In this document: positions 25,410 through 34,021 of the stretch, one piece after another | How positions within the stretch are numbered: position 1 is the first letter of the stretch | Layout of the letters: the number at the start of each line of letters is the position of its first letter | Assembly: GCA_039028975.1 (NCBI GenBank) | Contig: JBCCHB010000170.1 | Coordinates: 1 to 34,102, forward strand | Origin: JAHBNG01 sp039028975 | GTDB taxonomy: Bacteria; Chloroflexota; Anaerolineae; Caldilineales; Caldilineaceae | DNA: 34,102 bases | Direction: 5' to 3' | Notes under the pieces: model-generated | What the model was told of the DNA's origin: nothing | The model's input: only the letters and a program-made list of their open reading frames with translations | The model's database searches: none | Translations under genes and position numbers: made by a program

Positions 25410-26396
25410 TCACTGGTAACGTATCCGTGGATCTAGCCAAGCTAGGAGAATATCCGAAATTAGGGTGCCGATAACGGTCAATGAACTAACGATGAGGATA
25501 AAGCTACCGGCTAGATACATGTCCTGCTGTTGCAAGGCCTGGAAGAGCATAGGGCCAGTCGTAGGCAAATTCAGAACAATTGAAACGATAATCGATCCAG
25601 AGACTAATGCTGGTAACGTCCAGCCAATGGTGCTCACAAATGGGTTCATGGCCACCCGCACCGGATAACGCATCAGCAAGCGTCGTTCTGGAACACCTTT
25701 GGCGCGGGCCGTAACCACGTAGGGCTTGTGCAACTCATCGAGCAGATTGGCCCGCATGATGCGAATTAATCCGGCCGTTCCTGCTGTTCCTAGAATCACA
25801 ACTGGAATCCAAAGGTGAGAGAGAAAATCAATCACCTTATTAATACTTAGCGGCTGACCAATATATTCTGGTGACTGCAAGCCTCCTACGCTCATATCAA
25901 AAAACCTGATGCCAAGGTAAAGAAGCACCAGCCCTAACAGAAAATTGGGCGTGGCCAAGCCAATAAAGCCGAAGAAGGTGGCGATATAGTCACCAATCGA
26001 ATATTGGCGTACAGCCGAGTAGATCCCAATGGGAAATGCTACGAGCCAAATGAAGACGGTCGTTACCAAAGTGACCATCATGGTCAACCCCACCCTGTCC
26101 CAGATCAGGTCATTCACAGGGCGGCCCCAACCAAACGACTGGCCAAGGTCGCCTTCGAGGATAATATTTCGCATCCAGCGAAAGTACTGTTGATGGAAGG
26201 GCAGTCCCAGGCCGTAGCGTTCTCTCAGCTGCTCCAAAAGAGCGTCGTCAACCGTCTCGCCCTGTTCTTGCAACTCGGCAACGAGGGCGGTCAAATAGTC
26301 ACCAGGCGGAAGCTGAATAATGGCGAAGGAGAGCAGCGAGATCACAAACAGTGTTGGGATCATCAAGAGGATACGGCGAATTATGTATTGGATCAT
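25410..26396 (-). CDS. Peptide-type ABC permease (DppB family), system 2
   Basis: This 328-residue protein starts MIQYIIRRILLMIPTLFVIS, the standard DppB first helix. It carries QLPPGDYLTALVAEL, RYGLGLPFHQQYFRWMRNIILEGDLG, the coupling loop PYVVTARAKGVPERR and a terminal ILLAWLDPRIRYQ. An open frame continues 25 codons upstream through the octamer array. Homology and the usual N-terminus favour ATG at 26396. No Shine-Dalgarno is present; the array itself begins at the base next to the start codon. Confidence 0.9.
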   Translation of the reverse strand: MIQYIIRRILLMIPTLFVISLLSFAIIQLPPGDYLTALVAELQEQGETVDDALLEQLRERYGLGLPFHQQYFRWMRNIILEGDLGQSFGWGRPVNDLIWDRVGLTMMVTLVTTVFIWLVAFPIGIYSAVRQYSIGDYIATFFGFIGLATPNFLLGLVLLYLGIRFFDMSVGGLQSPEYIGQPLSINKVIDFLSHLWIPVVILGTAGTAGLIRIMRANLLDELHKPYVVTARAKGVPERRLLMRYPVRVAMNPFVSTIGWTLPALVSGSIIVSIVLNLPTTGPMLFQALQQQDMYLAGSFILIVSSLTVIGTLISDILLAWLDPRIRYQ

Positions 26397-26460
26397 AGGC
26401 AAGTAGGCAAGTGGGCAAGTGGGCAAGTAGGCAAGTAGGCAAGTAGGCAAGTAGGCAAGT
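26397..26460. repeat. Octamer tandem array, 8 units, touching the DppB start codon
   Basis: Six AGGCAAGT and two GGGCAAGT units run without interruption. On the coding strand the unit reads ACTTGCCT or ACTTGCCC. The space where a ribosome-binding site would lie is entirely repeat sequence. Confidence 0.95.
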
Positions 26461-26467
26461 ACGATTG

Positions 26468-26491
26468 TCACCTGCTCACCTGCTCACCTGC
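26468..26491. repeat. Three exact TCACCTGC octamers
   Basis: A second, unrelated octamer array lies 7 bp from the larger one and 17 bp from the binding-protein stop. Three perfect units are present. Confidence 0.85.
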
Positions 26492-26508
26492 AACTCATTA
26501 ACCGTTAC

Positions 26509-28530
26509 TTATTGTGCGTAGAACCACTGTTCTGGGTCTGCAGGACCAGGTGTTGGGTACTGCCAGCCAGCGGGCATCCCCACCATGATGTTCATCATAT
26601 TCGTGTTGGCAACTCCGTAGCTTGGTGAGGGCTTGGAGATACCAATAGAGTAAAATTGATCGGCAGCGATCTGCATGATCTGCTGCATCAACTCAACCTG
26701 CTGATCGGGATCAGCCGTTCCCAGAACCTCACGATAGATATCAAACTGCTCAAGTACGTATGCTGGCGGTTCTTCTGCTGCGGGATCCTCTGGATTGCGC
26801 CAGTAGTAGTACCAGAGAATACCGTAACGGGAGTGACCATGCATCGGTACAAAGTTTCGTGGGTCAAGTAGAGTACCAAAGCCAATACCACCGGGCGCGC
26901 CCCATGTATTGGCATCATGCTCGTTGGCTTCAAGCCGCTGCTGGCCAAGAGAACGATCAATGACATTGGGTGTCATATCAATACCGACCTCGTTCCAGTA
27001 GGCCTGTACACGTTCCATCATATCAATATGGTCGGTAGCTACCGTGATGATATCAACCGTGAACGCGACCCGCTCACTGCCATCGGGCATCATGCGGAAA
27101 CCATCACCATCCCGTTCCGTCAAACCAGCGGCGTCCAGAAATTCGTTGGCTTTATCTGCATCAAATTCTAGATATTGGGTTGCTAGCTGCTCATTATAGT
27201 AGGGTGATTCCGGCATTGGGGCAGCTTGCCAAGGTTCGCCCTGACCAACAAAGACTAGGTCGATGAGCTCTTGACGGTCGATGGCATGAGAAAGACCCGC
27301 ACGGAAATTCAGGTCGTTGAAGAGTTCTCGCATAGCGGGATCTGGATGGGTTAAATTCAGGGAGATCTCCATCACGTTACTTCCAGATGCAACTCGATCG
27401 GTCAATTTATACCCACCGGCTTCCATACCATCAAAGAAGACCGCTTTATTATTAAAAGTGGCAATGTGACGATCCTGATAATCAATCTCGCCATTGAGGG
27501 CCTTCAAAACCAAAGTTTCTACGTCGTTACCAACATCATAGACCACATTATCAATATACGGTAGCTGATTACCGGCGGTATCAACCTTCCAATAGTAGGG
27601 GTTACGTTCGGCCGTTATTTGCGTTGTCGTCTCGCCGTAACCAGTTGTTAGGCGCCAGCCCCACAAGACAGGTAGATCTGCATCAGAGAAGTAGCCACAG
27701 CAGCCACCACCATTAATAGACTGGAAGTAAGCAACCCAGTCTTCAAAGCCTTCTTCGTCTGCGGTTGCGGCCACATCTTCATTATATTTGATGTGGAACT
27801 GCTCCATATAGTGACGAGGATAGCTGGTTGGTGGAGGACCACTTGGGGAAGCTAACTGAAGTAGCAGCGTCCCATTAGGGGCAGCAAAGCTGAATTTGAC
27901 GGTATAGTCATCAACCGCCTCAACAACGACTGGTTCATCCCCAGCTACGAGCCAATTCGGTACAGATGGCGTCAGCTCTTCGTTCATCAACACATCTTCG
28001 TACCAGAACATGACATCTGCAGAGGTAAATGGCTCACCGTCGGACCATTTCATTCCTTCACGTAAGAAGAAGGTGTATTCGGTCGAATCGTCATTAACTT
28101 CCCAACCCTTGGCAACGTTAGGGCGGACACCAGTCCAATCTCTCGTCCAGCGGGTCATCTGTTCGTAGCCAATGGTCCGATAGATCCAAGCCCTGTCTGA
28201 ACCACCGCGGAGGCCAGCGCGCCAAGTGCCGCCATAGGAGCCGATTTCGTCAACAGCCTCAACAACCATGGGCTCAATGGGAAGACGTTCCTCTAGCGGG
28301 GGCAACTCACCAGCCGCAACCATCTCAGCAAACACTGGGGCTTCGGGTCCCATCTCAGCCATATCGCCACCGCTGTCAGCAGCCATGTCGCCACCATCTG
28401 CATCAGATGCGGCCTCGTTAACTGCTGGCGCTGGTGCACCACAAGCAGCCAGGATTCCGCCAAGTAGTGTTAGGGCAAGTACAAGGGAGAGCAATCGCAA
28501 AAAGCGAACACTATATTCCGGTTTCCTCAT
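26509..28530 (-). CDS. ABC transporter family 5 solute-binding lipoprotein, system 2
   Basis: This 673-residue protein has a signal ending LAAC with Cys30, then an Ala/Asp/Gly/Met-rich linker. A large extracellular domain follows, with ERLPIEPMVVEAVDEIGSYG near its start, FFLREGMKWSDGEPFTSADVMFWYED, and FRAGLSHAIDRQELIDLVF. These are typical of the longer SBP_bac_5 group. It would bind the substrate of the DppB/DppC/OppD/OppF set encoded directly after it. GGAG lies about 9 nt before the ATG. A near-consensus promoter is seen about 260 bp upstream. Confidence 0.92.
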   Translation of the reverse strand: MRKPEYSVRFLRLLSLVLALTLLGGILAACGAPAPAVNEAASDADGGDMAADSGGDMAEMGPEAPVFAEMVAAGELPPLEERLPIEPMVVEAVDEIGSYGGTWRAGLRGGSDRAWIYRTIGYEQMTRWTRDWTGVRPNVAKGWEVNDDSTEYTFFLREGMKWSDGEPFTSADVMFWYEDVLMNEELTPSVPNWLVAGDEPVVVEAVDDYTVKFSFAAPNGTLLLQLASPSGPPPTSYPRHYMEQFHIKYNEDVAATADEEGFEDWVAYFQSINGGGCCGYFSDADLPVLWGWRLTTGYGETTTQITAERNPYYWKVDTAGNQLPYIDNVVYDVGNDVETLVLKALNGEIDYQDRHIATFNNKAVFFDGMEAGGYKLTDRVASGSNVMEISLNLTHPDPAMRELFNDLNFRAGLSHAIDRQELIDLVFVGQGEPWQAAPMPESPYYNEQLATQYLEFDADKANEFLDAAGLTERDGDGFRMMPDGSERVAFTVDIITVATDHIDMMERVQAYWNEVGIDMTPNVIDRSLGQQRLEANEHDANTWGAPGGIGFGTLLDPRNFVPMHGHSRYGILWYYYWRNPEDPAAEEPPAYVLEQFDIYREVLGTADPDQQVELMQQIMQIAADQFYSIGISKPSPSYGVANTNMMNIMVGMPAGWQYPTPGPADPEQWFYAQ

Positions 28531-28920
28531 TATTCAAATCTCCTTGTTACGACAGGGTAATTAGCGTCCACAACCGAAGACCTTGCCGGTTGCAAGGGTA
28601 CCGAATGGCACTAGTTCACCTGACAAAATGGTTAGGAAGCATTACATCAAAGCTAAACTGTAGTTTTGTCGAAAAGAAAGGTTTTTCTTGGCCGCTATAC
28701 TATACAAAACGTGCCTGTTCTTAGATAAAACTCAGCATAGAAGGGGGAGTAGAATATATTATATATAAACTTGATCTGGGGTGGCATTATCCTATCCCAA
28801 AAGGACAGACATGTCAAACACAGATTTGTTTTAAGGACGAAACAGGGGAAGAAAAAGTACTTGGGTCAAATTGGTCATTAATGACACGCTCTTACCCTTT
28901 TCAGACAGCTTCTGAAGAGA
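28531..28920. other. Intergenic region upstream of SBP 2
   Basis: These 390 bp hold the predicted promoter (28789-28817) and an A/T-rich stretch near 28750-28770. Around 28670-28700 a TTTTTCTTGGCCGCTATA segment loosely resembles the right end of the A/B/C repeat family. No convincing gene was seen on either strand. Confidence 0.5.
28789..28817 (-). promoter_or_regulatory. Predicted sigma-70-type promoter for SBP operon 2
   Basis: On the minus strand TTGACA (28817-28812) is followed after 17 bp by TAGGAT (28794-28789). The -35 is perfect and the -10 matches four of six. The leader to the binding-protein ATG would be about 250 nt. Confidence 0.5.
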
Positions 28921-29970
28921 TTATCCAAATTGCTCATAGATTCGAATAGGCCGTCCTGCCCTCGCCGATTCCTGGACTGCCAACGTGGCCGCCAACGTCC
29001 TTACTCCGTCACTTCCGCTAACCACTGGAGATTCTTCACGTAGAATCACCCGACAAAAGTGAGCTAGCTGAGCCGTCAACGGATCCGACCTGTCTACACT
29101 CAATTGCTCTTGTGTCAGTGGATAATTCCAACCACTCTTCTGCGGATCGGCATAGCGCCACAGTTCCATGCGAGGGAAGGCTAGCGATCCTCTACTCCCC
29201 ATGAAGGAGTAACAATTCTCGGCCTGGTGGGCAAAGTCGGGGTTCTCGAACGTGGTCGACTCATAAGACCAGGGGGAAGGTGTGGCATCGGACACAATGA
29301 TGGTCCCCAATACACCATTGGCCATTTGCAGCGAGATAGACGCCGAATCTTCCACTGTCAAACCCCTCGTGTCCGAACTTGTTAGGGCGTAGAGCTGTTG
29401 GATCTCGCCGCAGATGTAACGCAGCGTATCGATGTCATGAATCAGGTTGATGAGAATGGGGCCGCCGCCAGGTTCTGTGCGCCAAGTGACATCATAATAG
29501 GCATCGGGTTTTTGTAAAGTCCACATTACGTTGACAGCCACAAGACGGCCAATCTGACCACTTTGTATAACCGCCCTTGCCTTCTGAACAAGGGGATTGA
29601 AGCGCCGATAGTGGCCAACCATGAGCTGAGTGTTGGCCTGTTCGGCCACTTCTACGAGCTGAATCGCTTCCTCTACCGTGTCGGCAATCGGCTTTTCGAC
29701 AAGCAGATCGATGCCCCGTTTAGCGCAGGCAATGCCTATGGGGACATGCAGCACATTCGGGGTAGCTATAATGGCACCGTCTAGGTCCATATTTTCGAAT
29801 AGTTCTTCGTACTGCTGAAAATAGGGGACGGCATGTTGCTGCGCAAGTTTAGCCACATCGGGAGCTGGATCGCAGATTGCTGCCAAAGTACTTCTATTAC
29901 TCGACATAACGAGTTCAATGTGTCGCCGACCTATTACGCCGGCACCAATGACGGCGATGCGAATCGTCAT
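28921..29970 (-). CDS. Gfo/Idh/MocA family oxidoreductase
   Basis: This 349-residue protein has a complete dinucleotide motif GAGVIGRRH (residues 9-17), ATPNVLH and the catalytic EKP at 92-94. It also has HYRRFNP and the substrate-domain segment GGPILINLIHDIDTLRYICG, where the His-Asp pair is typical of inositol or sugar dehydrogenases. AAGGA precedes the ATG. It is downstream of the SDR gene by 55 bp on the same strand, so it probably ends the CoA/beta-oxidation-like cluster. The substrate is most likely a polyol or sugar acid, but this is family knowledge only. Confidence 0.9.
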   Translation of the reverse strand: MTIRIAVIGAGVIGRRHIELVMSSNRSTLAAICDPAPDVAKLAQQHAVPYFQQYEELFENMDLDGAIIATPNVLHVPIGIACAKRGIDLLVEKPIADTVEEAIQLVEVAEQANTQLMVGHYRRFNPLVQKARAVIQSGQIGRLVAVNVMWTLQKPDAYYDVTWRTEPGGGPILINLIHDIDTLRYICGEIQQLYALTSSDTRGLTVEDSASISLQMANGVLGTIIVSDATPSPWSYESTTFENPDFAHQAENCYSFMGSRGSLAFPRMELWRYADPQKSGWNYPLTQEQLSVDRSDPLTAQLAHFCRVILREESPVVSGSDGVRTLAATLAVQESARAGRPIRIYEQFG

Positions 29971-30025
29971 ACTGGAAATCCTTCACACAAATTGGAGCAT
30001 AATCAGTAACATGTAGCTTCAAGTT

Positions 30026-30760
30026 TCAATACGTTGCCCGACCCCCAGAAACGTCAAAGACGCCCCCAGTCGTAAAGCTACACTCCTGGCTACAGAGCCA
30101 GGTTACCATATCGGCATTCTCTTGGACAGTACCAAAGCGCCCCATGGGAATCTTAGCCTTGATGGCTTGAATATACTCGGGCGTCATCTCTTGCAGTAGA
30201 TCTGTCTCCACCATGGCTGGCGTGACGCAATTGACAGTGACGCCACTTTTTGCCAGTTCTTTAGCCAAAGATTTAGTCAGAGCAATCACGCCCGCTTTAG
30301 CGGCGGAATAGGCACACCCATTGGCATTCCCCTCTTTCCCCGCAATCGAGGCGATGTTGACGATACGACCGTAGCCGTTCTTCTGCATAGCTGGCACTAG
30401 TGCCCGGCAGCAGAGAAAGACGCCAGTTAGATCGATGTTGATCACCCGCTGCCACGCCTCAAGTGGATACTCCCAGGTTGGGACCGTCGGCCCATTGACG
30501 CCAGCATTATTCACTAGAATATCGACCTTCTCTAGCTGGCGAAGCGTCTCAGCCGTCGCCACTTCAACGCTTTTCTCATCAGCCACGTCAGTTCTAACGG
30601 CTAATGAACATGGAAGATTCTCTGGCACTATGTCTGGATCTTTGTCCCATATAACGAGCGTCGCCCCAGCTTTAGCCAAATTCTGCGCAGTACCAAGACC
30701 AATGCCCTTAGCGCCACCTGTCACGACGGCTACCCGATCAGTCAGATCGAATTGAATCAT
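30026..30760 (-). CDS. Short-chain dehydrogenase/reductase (FabG-like)
   Basis: This 244-residue NAD(P)-dependent enzyme has TGGAKGIG at 14-21, NNAG at 84-87, catalytic Ser138, and Tyr151 with Lys155 (YSAAK). The final strand GGVFDVSGG is standard. The full catalytic set indicates an active 3-oxoacyl or polyol reductase. GGGAG lies before the ATG. Among MaoC, enoyl-CoA hydratase and CoA-transferase genes it could act on 3-hydroxyacyl-CoA; next to Gfo/Idh it could equally oxidise a sugar. Confidence 0.9.
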   Translation of the reverse strand: MIQFDLTDRVAVVTGGAKGIGLGTAQNLAKAGATLVIWDKDPDIVPENLPCSLAVRTDVADEKSVEVATAETLRQLEKVDILVNNAGVNGPTVPTWEYPLEAWQRVINIDLTGVFLCCRALVPAMQKNGYGRIVNIASIAGKEGNANGCAYSAAKAGVIALTKSLAKELAKSGVTVNCVTPAMVETDLLQEMTPEYIQAIKAKIPMGRFGTVQENADMVTWLCSQECSFTTGGVFDVSGGRATY

Positions 30761-30775
30761 CGACTCACTCCCATT

Positions 30776-30859
30776 CTATAGACATCCAGATAGAGATTTT
30801 CTGCACGTCCCCTGAGCTTGTCATGGGGGTGCGGAAAATCTCTATCTTAAAAACTATAG
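30776..30859. repeat. 84-bp palindromic element ending CTATAG on both sides
   Basis: Arms 30788-30806 and 30829-30847 pair over 19 bp with one mismatch. CTATAG occurs at equal distance outside both arms (30776-30781 and 30854-30859). The loop includes CCCCTGAGCTTGTC followed by ATGGGG. It separates MaoC from the SDR gene. Confidence 0.65.
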
Positions 30860-30943
30860 GTAATCGATAGGGTGAGATTCGGCAATGAGCAAGCTTCATT
30901 TTGATGACACCCACCGATTACCGGCCTACCGAATACTGCTCCT

Positions 30944-31378
30944 CTACTCATTCTTCACCCACTGTAAAAGATGAGTCGCAACGCAGACCAACGTGCCATC
31001 CTGATTGACAATCTTCACATCTGCCATCGAACGGCGGCGCTCTAAATCAATTGAGTCCACAGTATAGGTCACAGTAATCGTCTCACCAAGGAAGACAGGC
31101 ATGATGAAGCGGACCCGATCAAAGCCAACGGCCACTGGCGTCTCTTCCTTGCTGGAACGGGACTTCTCAATGGCCATCGTCGATGCCGTGGAGATAAAGC
31201 CGACCAGCAGTGCACCATGAACCATTCTCTTTCCATATTTGGAGCGCTTCATGTATTCATCATTGACATGGTTGGGGGCCAGATCACCTGTAATCCCCGC
31301 AAAGAGATAGACATCACTCTCGCTCACGGTTTTCGTGAAAGAGACGTTATCTCCGACTTCAACGTGGAAGTTTGACAT
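30944..31378 (-). CDS. MaoC-like (R)-specific hydratase
   Basis: This 144-residue hot-dog-fold protein has the hydratase motif FAGITGDLAPNHVND, with Asp32 and His37 as catalytic residues, then GKRMVHGALLVGF. Such enzymes add water to enoyl-CoA to give (R)-3-hydroxyacyl-CoA. AGGAAATTAA directly precedes the ATG. It starts 8 bp after the stop of the enoyl-CoA hydratase frame, so both lie in one operon. If the upstream hydratase is inactive, this would be the only intact hydratase of the cluster. Confidence 0.87.
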   Translation of the reverse strand: MSNFHVEVGDNVSFTKTVSESDVYLFAGITGDLAPNHVNDEYMKRSKYGKRMVHGALLVGFISTASTMAIEKSRSSKEETPVAVGFDRVRFIMPVFLGETITVTYTVDSIDLERRRSMADVKIVNQDGTLVCVATHLLQWVKNE

Positions 31379-31386
31379 TTAATTTC

Positions 31387-32267
31387 CTATAATCCTTCCC
31401 ACCGTGGTGGACGTTTCTCCGTAAAAGCTTGAACCCCCTCTTGGGCATCTCGGCTTGCCAACATCTTGACAACAGCAGGGTAGCTGGCTTTAATCGCGGC
31501 GGCAAGGGAAGGATGATCGAGATTGTGATAGGCGATCTCCTTGGTGGCCTGAAGGGCCAACGGCGCGGACTTGAGCATGGCCGCAACCCATTGATTCACC
31601 GTATTGCGAAGCTCTTTGGCAGGAACAACCTGATTGATTAACCCCCATTCAAGGGCCTGTTGCGCATTGATCCGACGGCCGGTCAGAAGCAGATCCATGG
31701 CCAGCTTCTGGGGAATCTGTCGGACCAGACGATGGACACCACCGCTCGTTGCAGCCAATCCAACATGAGGTTCGGGAAAGCCAAATTCGGCGTTTTCAGC
31801 CGCAACAACAATGTCCGTTGCCAGGACAATCTCTAGTCCACCACCCAATGCCAGCCCATTCACCGCTGCGATAATCGGTTTGTTTAAGTCAAAACGGTGA
31901 GTCAAACCGGCAAAGCCAGTCGGTGGATGAGCATCGGTGCCGGATTCGGCCCGGGCTTTCAGATCGGTACCAGCACAAAAGCTACGATTGCCTGCCCCGG
32001 TGACGACGGCGATCCAGAGGTCCGGAGCAGCAGCAAAGACATCAAAGATCTGCTCTAATTCGGCATGGGCGGGCGGATGGAGCGCGTTCATTACATGAGG
32101 GCGGTTGATGGTTATACTGCGAACGGGTTAAAAATGGACATTTTTTCTCAGGGCAAATGTTCATTTCTAACCCGTGCAGGGTATATATGGAGCACCCGTT
32201 CATCTACCGCTACCAGCGTATATTGTAACGTCGAGCTTAGCTGATGAATGAATTGATCGCTACTCAT
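31387..32267 (-). pseudogene. Enoyl-CoA hydratase/isomerase, interrupted by a 69-bp element
   Basis: The 5' part starts at ATG 32267, overlapping the CoA-transferase stop by 8 nt. It encodes MSSDQFIHQL and then VAVDERVLHI before running into the element and a stop at 32148. The 3' part resumes with TINRPHVMNAL and continues through FCAGTDLK, GGGLEIVLATD and FGFPEPHVGL, the crotonase oxyanion-hole and active-site regions. Removing 71 bp (element plus one TA) joins HI to TINRP in frame and gives a 269-residue protein, the normal family length. The internal ATG at 32091 could still yield 234 residues lacking the first strands; whether that is functional is unknown. The annotation as broken rests on sequence alone. 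Confidence 0.88.
32115..32183. mobile_element. 69-bp miniature inverted-repeat element with TA target duplication
   Basis: Ends are TAC and GTA. The 29-bp terminal arms (32115-32143 and 32155-32183) match at 23 positions. TA is present at 32113-32114 and 32184-32185. This layout is typical of elements moved by IS630/Tc1-type transposases, which duplicate TA. No transposase is encoded inside it. Its insertion frameshifts the enoyl-CoA hydratase gene. Confidence 0.85.
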
Positions 32268-33783
32268 TGAAGCACTCGCTTGACATAGGTGAAATGGTCT
32301 CCGCCAAAATTGGCATAAACCCCATACGTTGAACCACATCTCTTTGCAGGTCAATGCCTGGAGCAACTTCGAGCACTCGCATTCCATCGGCCTTTAGTTC
32401 AAAAACGGCTCGTTCTGTAACATAAAGCACGCGTTGCCCAGTGGCAATAGCCTGCTGGCCGCTAAAGGTGATCTGATCGACTCTTTCGACGGCTTTAGGG
32501 ATCTCACCGTAAGCGTCAATTTGCAACTGGCCATTGCCGATCCGGTACTTGGCCCCCTTTGCTTCAAATGCACCACAAAATACCACCTTGCGTGCGTTCT
32601 GGGCGATATCAATAAAGCCGCCTGGCCCCACTGTGACGCCACCCAACTTTGATACATTGACGTTGCCTTGGGCATCGAATTCCCCAAAGCCCAAAAAGGC
32701 AATGTCAAGACCACCACCACTGTAAAAATCGAATTGAGAGGGTGAATCGATCATACAAGTCGGGTTCTGGGCAAAGCCAAACTGAGTCCCTTCCAACAGC
32801 AAACCACCATAGGTACCGTGCTCAATGGTCTGGTAGTAGCAATCGTTCTCTCCGCGCTCGGCCAGAATCTTAGGGATGGCGTCAGGCATGCCAAAGCCAT
32901 AGTTGATGACGGCACCTTCAAAGAGTTCTTGTGCCGCCCGGCGAGCCACAATCTCCCGAATGGTAAATGGGCGAGGGCCAGGTTTAGCTAAAATGCCTCT
33001 CCGTTCACCAGAGACGGTTGGGTCATAGAAGAATTCATGGCTTTGAGGCTGGCTTGGATCGACCACGACCCCATCGACCCAGGCACCCGGCACGTGGACA
33101 GCACGGGCTGGCAATACACCTCGCTCAACCGCAGTGCGCACCTGCACCAACACCTTACCGCCGCTGTTTTTGGCCGCCATGGCCAGCGCACGAATCTCCA
33201 GGTTAGCCGCCTCTTGTTCGATGCTGATGTTGCCATCTGGATCAGCATAGCTTCCTCGCAGCACGGCTATATCGATTGGGAAGGGCTTATAGCGAAGTAG
33301 GATTCGGCCATCGATCTCGATCAGGTCGACCAGATCTTCCTGGGCGCGGCTGTTCATCTTGCCACCATCTTGCCGGGGATCGACAAAGGTGCCTAGACCC
33401 ACATGGGTGATCAGGCCAGGGCGCCCAGCACCAATTTCCCGCATGAGTTGGGCCGTCACACCACCGGGCAATACGTAGGCTTCGATCTTATTTTCCTTGG
33501 CCAATGCCTGCATTCGTGGTGACCAGACCCAGTGCCCGCCAATGACTCGCTTTACCATCCCCTCGTGGGCAAAGTGATTGACGCCTCGCCGCTCGCGGTC
33601 CCCAATGCCCAGCGAGTGGACAAAGGTCATGCTATTGGGTGAGCCTGTCTCCAGAAAGCGCTCTTCTATCGAGGCCAGCAGCGTATCCGCTTCCACCAAG
33701 CCACCGCCGCCCCCAATGGTGCCAACCGTAGCATTGTCAGGGACGAGTTGAGCCGCCGCCCGTGCAGAGATAAATTTTTTCAT
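32260..33783 (-). CDS. Propionate/acetoacetate-type CoA-transferase (family I)
   Basis: This 507-residue cytoplasmic enzyme moves CoA between carboxylic acids through a glutamyl-CoA thioester. Its N-terminal half has DNATVGTIGGGGGLVEADTLL and GHWVWSPRMQALA; the C-terminal half has NYGFGMPDAIPKIL. The probable catalytic Glu321 lies in TIEHGTYGG. SGGGLDIAFLGFGEFD and KVVFCGAFEAKGAKY follow. The length fits fused alpha-beta enzymes such as propionate CoA-transferase. It begins 4 bp after the remnant ketopantoate reductase and ends overlapping the enoyl-CoA hydratase start, which implies translational coupling. It would activate the acid used by the cluster. Confidence 0.9.
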   Translation of the reverse strand: MKKFISARAAAQLVPDNATVGTIGGGGGLVEADTLLASIEERFLETGSPNSMTFVHSLGIGDRERRGVNHFAHEGMVKRVIGGHWVWSPRMQALAKENKIEAYVLPGGVTAQLMREIGAGRPGLITHVGLGTFVDPRQDGGKMNSRAQEDLVDLIEIDGRILLRYKPFPIDIAVLRGSYADPDGNISIEQEAANLEIRALAMAAKNSGGKVLVQVRTAVERGVLPARAVHVPGAWVDGVVVDPSQPQSHEFFYDPTVSGERRGILAKPGPRPFTIREIVARRAAQELFEGAVINYGFGMPDAIPKILAERGENDCYYQTIEHGTYGGLLLEGTQFGFAQNPTCMIDSPSQFDFYSGGGLDIAFLGFGEFDAQGNVNVSKLGGVTVGPGGFIDIAQNARKVVFCGAFEAKGAKYRIGNGQLQIDAYGEIPKAVERVDQITFSGQQAIATGQRVLYVTERAVFELKADGMRVLEVAPGIDLQRDVVQRMGFMPILAETISPMSSECFNE

Positions 33784-33786
33784 AGT

Positions 33787-33928
33787 TTAAAGATAGTGAC
33801 TCTCTAACCCTTTCACGGCTGCAACCAGTGTTTTGTTTACGGTGTAGGGATGCCGTGTTTCTGGCCGAGGCGGACAACAGCACCGTTGATGGTGTCGATT
33901 TCTGAAGGGCGTCGATTGAGAGCGTGAA
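33787..33928 (-). pseudogene. Ketopantoate reductase-like (PanE/ApbA) C-terminal remnant
   Basis: The minus strand encodes NRRPSEIDTINGAVVRLGQK and then HGIPTP, the conserved C-terminal helix region of the PanE/ApbA family. A stop follows at once. In the next frame VNKTLVAAVKGLESHYL and a stop at 33787-33789 continue the family pattern. One missing base near 33840 explains the break. The 5' portion is absent, presumably displaced by the element whose transposase starts at 34022. Confidence 0.65.
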
Positions 33929-34021
33929 TATTCAAATACGCTCTTATATTATGTAAAGTTGATTGTGGCTGAGGCTAATGCATATGTGCCAAAAAGTAGA
34001 TGATCGGTCACACTTAGGGAC

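Noticed and set aside
25311..26491. Tandem arrays as a CRISPR
   Set aside because: Units are 7-8 bp with no spacers and no cas genes nearby.
28660..28710. A possible fourth copy of the A/B/C repeat
   Set aside because: Only the TTTTTCTTGGCC-like end is similar. The left end and central blocks are missing, so it is not counted.
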